NCBI GenBank assembly: GCA_023419655.1
Contig: JAEZXP010000057.1
Coordinates: 1 to 9,680 of the forward strand
Source: Bacillota bacterium
GTDB lineage: Bacteria > Bacillota > Clostridia > Lachnospirales > Lachnospiraceae
Reading direction: 5' to 3'
DNA: 9,680 bases
The position numbers and the translations under genes are program-made. Each line of letters begins with the position of its first letter. Positions within the stretch are counted from its first letter, which is position 1. The notes beneath the pieces are model-generated. The model had not been told where the DNA came from. It did no database searches and saw nothing but the letters and a program-made list of their open reading frames with translations. Below, piece after piece: positions 7,367 to 9,680 of the stretch.

Positions 7367-8542
7367 ATGCCTGAACTTTCAAAAAGAACAGCTGATTTTA
7401 CCGACTCAGTCATTCGCAGGATGACCCGGGTTTCACTGGAATATGGAGCGGTAAATCTTTCCCAGGGATTTCCGGACTTTGAGCCGCCCAATGAAATTCT
7501 GGAGCGTCTCTGTGAAGTCACTAGAGAAGACTTTCATCAATACTCCATTACATGGGGGGCACAAAACTTTCGGGAAGCACTGGCTGATAAGCAATCCCGG
7601 TTAATGGGGCGAAAGATAGATATGAACAGCGAGGTTGTCGTAACCTGCGGCAGTACCGAGGCAATGATGGCTGCGATGATGACGGTAACGAATCCGGGAG
7701 ATAAGGTGATTGTTTTTTCTCCCTTTTATGAGAACTACGGTGCCGATGCAATTCTTTCCGGTGCGGAGCCGATTTATGTTCCGCTTCATCCGCCGGAGTT
7801 TAATTTTAATGCCGGCGAGCTGGAAGCGGCTTTCAGGCAGCGCCCCAAGGCTTTAATCCTATGCAATCCTTCCAATCCGTGCGGAAAGGTGTTCACATAC
7901 GATGAATTGAAGCTGATTGCCGATTTGGCCGAAAAATACGATACCTTTGTAATAACGGATGAGGTTTATGAGCATATCGTTTATAAGCCGAATAAACATA
8001 TCTATTTTGCCTCCCTTCCCGGTATGTGGGAACGCACCATATCCTGCAGCTCACTCTCAAAAACCTATTCGATTACAGGCTGGCGGCTGGGATATATTAT
8101 TGCACCCCGGCATATTATTGAGGTTGCAAAAAAGGTTCATGATTTTCTCACGGTAGGCGCTGCGGCTCCCTTACAGGAAGCGGCAGTAACCGGACTTCGT
8201 TTTGAGGATGCGTATTATGATGCACTTCTGGCAAAGTATACCGGCAAACGGGATTTGCTTCTTGGCGGACTGAAGGATTTGTCTATCCCGCATACTGTAC
8301 CGCAGGGTGCTTATTATGTTTTACTTGATATCTCGGAGTTTGGCTTTGACAGCGACCTGGAATTCTGTGAGGTGTTAGCGCGGGACGTTGGCGTGGGAGC
8401 CGTACCGGGTTCCGCATTTTTCAAAGAAAATGTGAATCATCTGATTCGGCTGCATTTTGCAAAGAAGAATGAAACCCTAAATGAGGCTCTGAACAGGCTG
8501 GGAGACCTGCGTAAGAAGATACGTTCCCGTAAACCGTTTTGA
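7367..8542 (+). CDS. PLP-dependent class I/II aminotransferase, kynurenine/glutamine-transaminase-K-like
   Basis: This enzyme is predicted to interconvert an amino acid and its 2-oxo acid using pyridoxal phosphate. From ATG 7367 (GGAGGG at 7354-7359, 7 bases upstream) it has 391 residues. An in-frame ATG at 7322 lies inside the ligase gene and is less likely. Motifs: NLSQGFPDFEPP (30-41), CGSTEAM (94-100), NPSNPCG with Asn170 (167-173), Asp198 in ITDEVYE, the Schiff-base Lys232 in SSLSKTYSITGWRLGY, and Arg361 in LIRLHFA for the substrate carboxylate. The QGFPDF block is characteristic of kynurenine aminotransferase/glutamine transaminase K and methionine aminotransferases, which favour aromatic and sulfur amino acids. 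This supports an aryl-pyruvate as the operon's 2-oxo acid, though aspartate- or branched-chain-type specificity cannot be excluded. It is the last gene before the regulatory block. Confidence 0.92.
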   Translation: MPELSKRTADFTDSVIRRMTRVSLEYGAVNLSQGFPDFEPPNEILERLCEVTREDFHQYSITWGAQNFREALADKQSRLMGRKIDMNSEVVVTCGSTEAMMAAMMTVTNPGDKVIVFSPFYENYGADAILSGAEPIYVPLHPPEFNFNAGELEAAFRQRPKALILCNPSNPCGKVFTYDELKLIADLAEKYDTFVITDEVYEHIVYKPNKHIYFASLPGMWERTISCSSLSKTYSITGWRLGYIIAPRHIIEVAKKVHDFLTVGAAAPLQEAAVTGLRFEDAYYDALLAKYTGKRDLLLGGLKDLSIPHTVPQGAYYVLLDISEFGFDSDLEFCEVLARDVGVGAVPGSAFFKENVNHLIRLHFAKKNETLNEALNRLGDLRKKIRSRKPF

Positions 8543-8549
8543 ATGTTAT

Positions 8550-8585
8550 CCTTGACAGTCCAAGGTTTTCCTTGATATTATAAGG
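8550..8585. promoter_or_regulatory. two tandem 16-bp dyads overlapping the promoter
   Basis: Positions 8550-8565 and 8570-8585 are related imperfect palindromes of form CCTTGA-N6-AAGG, agreeing at 12 of 16 positions, with starts 20 bp apart (about two helical turns). The first covers the -35 hexamer and the second the -10 hexamer, so a dimeric repressor bound here would block polymerase. The alternating CCTTG/CAAGG units can also fold as RNA (CAAGG-TTTT-CCTTG) and the first is followed by TTTT, so a weak terminator for the preceding operon is an alternative. No regulator is identified. Confidence 0.45.
8552..8581 (+). promoter_or_regulatory. promoter for the riboswitch/ABC exporter operon
   Basis: A consensus -35 TTGACA (8552-8557) and a -10 TATTAT (8576-8581) are separated by 18 bases, a good housekeeping-type promoter. 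Transcription would start near 8588, just ahead of the predicted aptamer (from 8602), which fits a riboswitch leader. The promoter begins only 10 bases after the aminotransferase stop. Confidence 0.65.
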
Positions 8586-8601
8586 ATACAATAGAATAAC
8601 T

Positions 8602-8688
8602 CATGAGGGAGTAGTTGGCGTGTATGCGCGGCAAGTCAACATACTGACCGGTTTTCGGTCTGGCTTGTCTTAAATAATGAGACTCATG
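8602..8688 (+). promoter_or_regulatory. yybP-ykoY family (manganese-sensing) riboswitch aptamer
   Basis: The element has the layout I associate with this family. A closing helix CATGAG (8602-8607) pairs with CTCATG (8683-8688), flanked inside by the conserved purine boxes GGGAGTAG (8607-8614) and TGAGA (8678-8682). A short hairpin GCG/CGC (8618-8620/8627-8629) comes next. A second arm pairs GGCAAG (8630-8635) with CTTGTC (8664-8669), contains the conserved-looking TCAACATACTG segment and is capped by GACCG/CGGTC (8646-8650/8656-8660). Known members bind Mn2+ and usually turn on manganese export or homeostasis genes. The assignment is by recalled consensus and hand folding, not by a covariance search. 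It lies in the 5' leader of the downstream ABC exporter. Confidence 0.73.
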
Positions 8689-8722
8689 TACGGCTTATAA
8701 TAGCGTCGTATGTGATTTTTTT
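8685..8722 (+). terminator. intrinsic terminator coupled to the riboswitch
   Basis: CATGTACG (8685-8692) pairs with CGTATGTG (8707-8714) through 8 pairs, two of them G-U, followed by A and seven T (8716-8722). The 5' arm shares 8685-8688 with the 3' strand of the aptamer closing helix, so aptamer and terminator cannot both form fully. Ligand-stabilised aptamer would therefore prevent termination, an ON switch as known for the yybP-ykoY family. Confidence 0.65.
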
Positions 8723-8732
8723 AACAATCAGG

Positions 8733-8772
8733 AACTCAGGTATGGCTCTGGTAAGCGATACTTGAGTTTTTT
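8733..8772 (+). terminator. second intrinsic terminator in the leader
   Basis: AACTCAGGTAT (8733-8743) pairs with ATACTTGAGTT (8758-8768) through 11 pairs with one G-U, around a 14-base loop, and runs into six T (8767-8772). It is longer than the first terminator and does not overlap the aptamer. It would halt transcripts that escape the riboswitch unless a further mechanism acts, or it could separate the riboswitch from a promoter of the next gene's own. Confidence 0.65.
8742..8765 (+). CDS. possible 7-codon leader mini-ORF inside the second terminator
   Basis: An ATG at 8742 preceded by AGGAA (8730-8734, spacing 7) opens a frame encoding MALVSDT with TGA at 8763-8765. The start is in the 5' arm of the second terminator and the stop in its 3' arm. 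A ribosome reading or stalled on it would disrupt the hairpin, so it could couple translation to read-through. This is inferred from layout only; a chance ORF of this size is common. Confidence 0.25.
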   Translation: MALVSDT

Positions 8773-8778
8773 ATTATG

Positions 8779-8794
8779 TATACTTCTATACTTC
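8779..8794. repeat. perfect 8-bp tandem repeat
   Basis: TATACTTC occurs twice head to tail just downstream of the second terminator and 12 bases before the exporter gene's ribosome binding site. Each copy contains a -10-like TATACT. A -35-like TTGAGT (8762-8767) is 19 bases before the second copy, so a weak internal promoter is possible. Confidence 0.45.
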
Positions 8795-8818
8795 GAATAA
8801 TAGTAGGGAGGGTGTTCC

Positions 8819-9520
8819 ATGTCTATGATTGCAATCAAAGACCTGCATAAGTTCTATGGTGAGGGCAGCGGACGAGCGGAGGTTTTGAAAGGTATTACTT
8901 GTGACATTGAAGAGGGGGAAATATGTGTATTACTGGGTCCGTCAGGCTCCGGGAAATCAACGGTATTGAATGCCATAGGCGGCATTGAACCAATTGACGC
9001 AGGCGATGTTGTGGTTGGCGGTACATCTCTAAGCAGCCTGTCGTCCAAAGCACTTTCCCTGTATCGCAGGGATTCGCTTGGCTTTGTATTCCAATTCTAT
9101 AATCTGGTTCCAAACCTGACTGCAAAGGAAAACATTGAAGTGGGAGCATATTTGAGCAAAAACCCATTGCCGCTGGATAATTTGCTTCATACGCTGGGGT
9201 TATGGGAGCATCGTAACAAGCTGCCCAGCCAGTTGTCAGGCGGACAGCAGCAGCGATGCTCGATTGGACGGGCGCTTATCAAGAATCCATTGGTACTGCT
9301 TTGCGATGAACCTACCGGCGCACTGGACTATAACACGTCAAAAGAAATACTCAGTTTAATTGAATCTGTCAACCAGCAATTTCATACCACGGTGATTCTG
9401 GTTACACATAACGAAGCCATCAAAGGAATTGCACACCGGGGCATGAATCTTCGTGACGGTTTAATCACAGAGAACACCTGCAATGATAACCGTATCCCGG
9501 CACATGATTTGATATGGTAA
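8819..9520 (+). CDS. ABC transporter ATP-binding protein, LolD/MacB type exporter family
   Basis: This is the ATPase of a MacB/LolD-class mechanotransmission ABC system, whose permease is the FtsX-type gene that follows. The 233-residue protein has Walker A GPSGSGKST (40-48), Q-loop Gln92 in FVFQFYNLVPNLTA, signature LSGGQQQR (139-146), Walker B LVLLCDEPTGALD with Asp163/Glu164, and switch His197 in VTHNEA. The VFQFYNLVPNLTA and DEPTGALD segments are characteristic of this class, which exports peptides, antibiotics or lipids or acts in envelope stress. GGGAGG (8806-8811) lies 7 bases before the ATG. It is preceded by a 276-base leader with a predicted manganese riboswitch and two terminators, so expression is probably conditional. 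The transported substrate is unknown. Confidence 0.93.
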   Translation: MSMIAIKDLHKFYGEGSGRAEVLKGITCDIEEGEICVLLGPSGSGKSTVLNAIGGIEPIDAGDVVVGGTSLSSLSSKALSLYRRDSLGFVFQFYNLVPNLTAKENIEVGAYLSKNPLPLDNLLHTLGLWEHRNKLPSQLSGGQQQRCSIGRALIKNPLVLLCDEPTGALDYNTSKEILSLIESVNQQFHTTVILVTHNEAIKGIAHRGMNLRDGLITENTCNDNRIPAHDLIW

Positions 9521-9533
9521 GGGAGGTGTGGAT

Positions 9534-9680
9534 GTGAGGAATCCTTTACATAAAAGATTTAAGCGTGAAATTAAAACGCATGCCGGACGCTATGTTGCAA
9601 TTCTTATTATTTTTATTGTGATGGTGACGATTATCTCCGGCTTTCTTGTGGTAGCGAATGGTGTCCGCCTTGCCTATGAC
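9534..9680 (+). CDS. FtsX-type ABC transporter permease, N-terminal fragment (runs off the window)
   Basis: A GTG at 9534, 7 bases after GGGAGG (9521-9526), opens a frame that continues to the window end (49 codons seen). An ATG at 9532 is followed at once by TGA and cannot serve; a GTG at 9528 is in frame but too close to the binding site. The product begins VRNPLHKRFKREIKTHAGRY and then has a hydrophobic segment (about residues 21-41, VAILIIFIVM onward). A basic 'R-E-I-K..GRY' start followed by a membrane helix is typical of the large FtsX-domain permeases of Clostridia paired with LolD/MacB-type ATPases. The domain that would confirm this lies beyond the window. Confidence 0.8.
   Translation, partial: MRNPLHKRFKREIKTHAGRYVAILIIFIVMVTIISGFLVVANGVRLAYD

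Noticed and set aside
8543..8601. Strong terminator directly after the aminotransferase
   Set aside because: The only hairpin (CCTTG-N6-CAAGG with TTTT) has a 5-bp stem and coincides with the promoter and dyads, so it is more plausible as an operator; the leader terminators could end upstream transcription instead.
309..9167. Minus-strand and alternate-frame open frames of 60-160 codons
   Set aside because: They are shadows of strongly recognised + strand genes, have no family motifs and no convincing ribosome binding sites.
1..9680. CRISPR arrays, insertion sequences, tRNA or rRNA genes
   Set aside because: No regularly spaced repeats, transposase motifs, terminal inverted repeats or tRNA/rRNA signatures were seen. 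The repeat at 8779-8794 is too short and single.

Overview
The window looks like a Bacillota (Firmicutes) chromosome, most likely an anaerobic Clostridia or Lachnospiraceae-type bacterium. This rests on consistent AGGAGG-type ribosome binding sites about 7-8 bases before starts, use of TTG and GTG starts, a lipoprotein signal of Gram-positive style, oxygen-sensitive ferredoxin-dependent 2-oxoacid oxidoreductase genes, and moderate base composition. The species cannot be read from the sequence. All convincing genes are on the + strand.

Region 1 (about 50-8542) is one long, tightly packed gene train. A possible 27-residue leader ORF (50-133) precedes a lipoprotein substrate-binding protein, an ATPase and a permease of the nitrate/sulfonate/taurine (NitT/TauT) ABC importer type. 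These run directly into a complete four-subunit 2-oxoacid:ferredoxin oxidoreductase in the order gamma, delta, alpha, beta, with stop/start overlaps of 1-4 bases. An AMP-forming CoA ligase of the phenylacetate-CoA ligase (PaaK) family and a class I aminotransferase with kynurenine/glutamine-transaminase-K-like motifs follow. Together the enzymes link amino acid, 2-oxo acid, acyl-CoA and free acid. One reading is salvage: an imported (probably aryl or branched) acid is activated to its CoA ester, reductively carboxylated to a 2-oxo acid and transaminated to an amino acid. The other reading is the reverse, fermentative oxidation. The AMP-forming ligase and the dedicated importer favour salvage, but the substrate is unproven.

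Region 2 (8543-8818) is a dense 276-base regulatory block. It holds a TTGACA/TATTAT promoter overlaid by two tandem dyads, an RNA element that I read as a yybP-ykoY (manganese) riboswitch aptamer, a terminator whose 5' arm overlaps the closing helix of the aptamer, a second independent terminator hairpin that contains a 7-codon mini-ORF, and an 8-bp tandem repeat just before the next gene.

Region 3 (8819-9680) starts a second, unrelated operon: a LolD/MacB-type ABC ATPase and the first 49 codons of an FtsX-type permease that runs off the window. If the riboswitch call is right, this exporter would be switched on by manganese.
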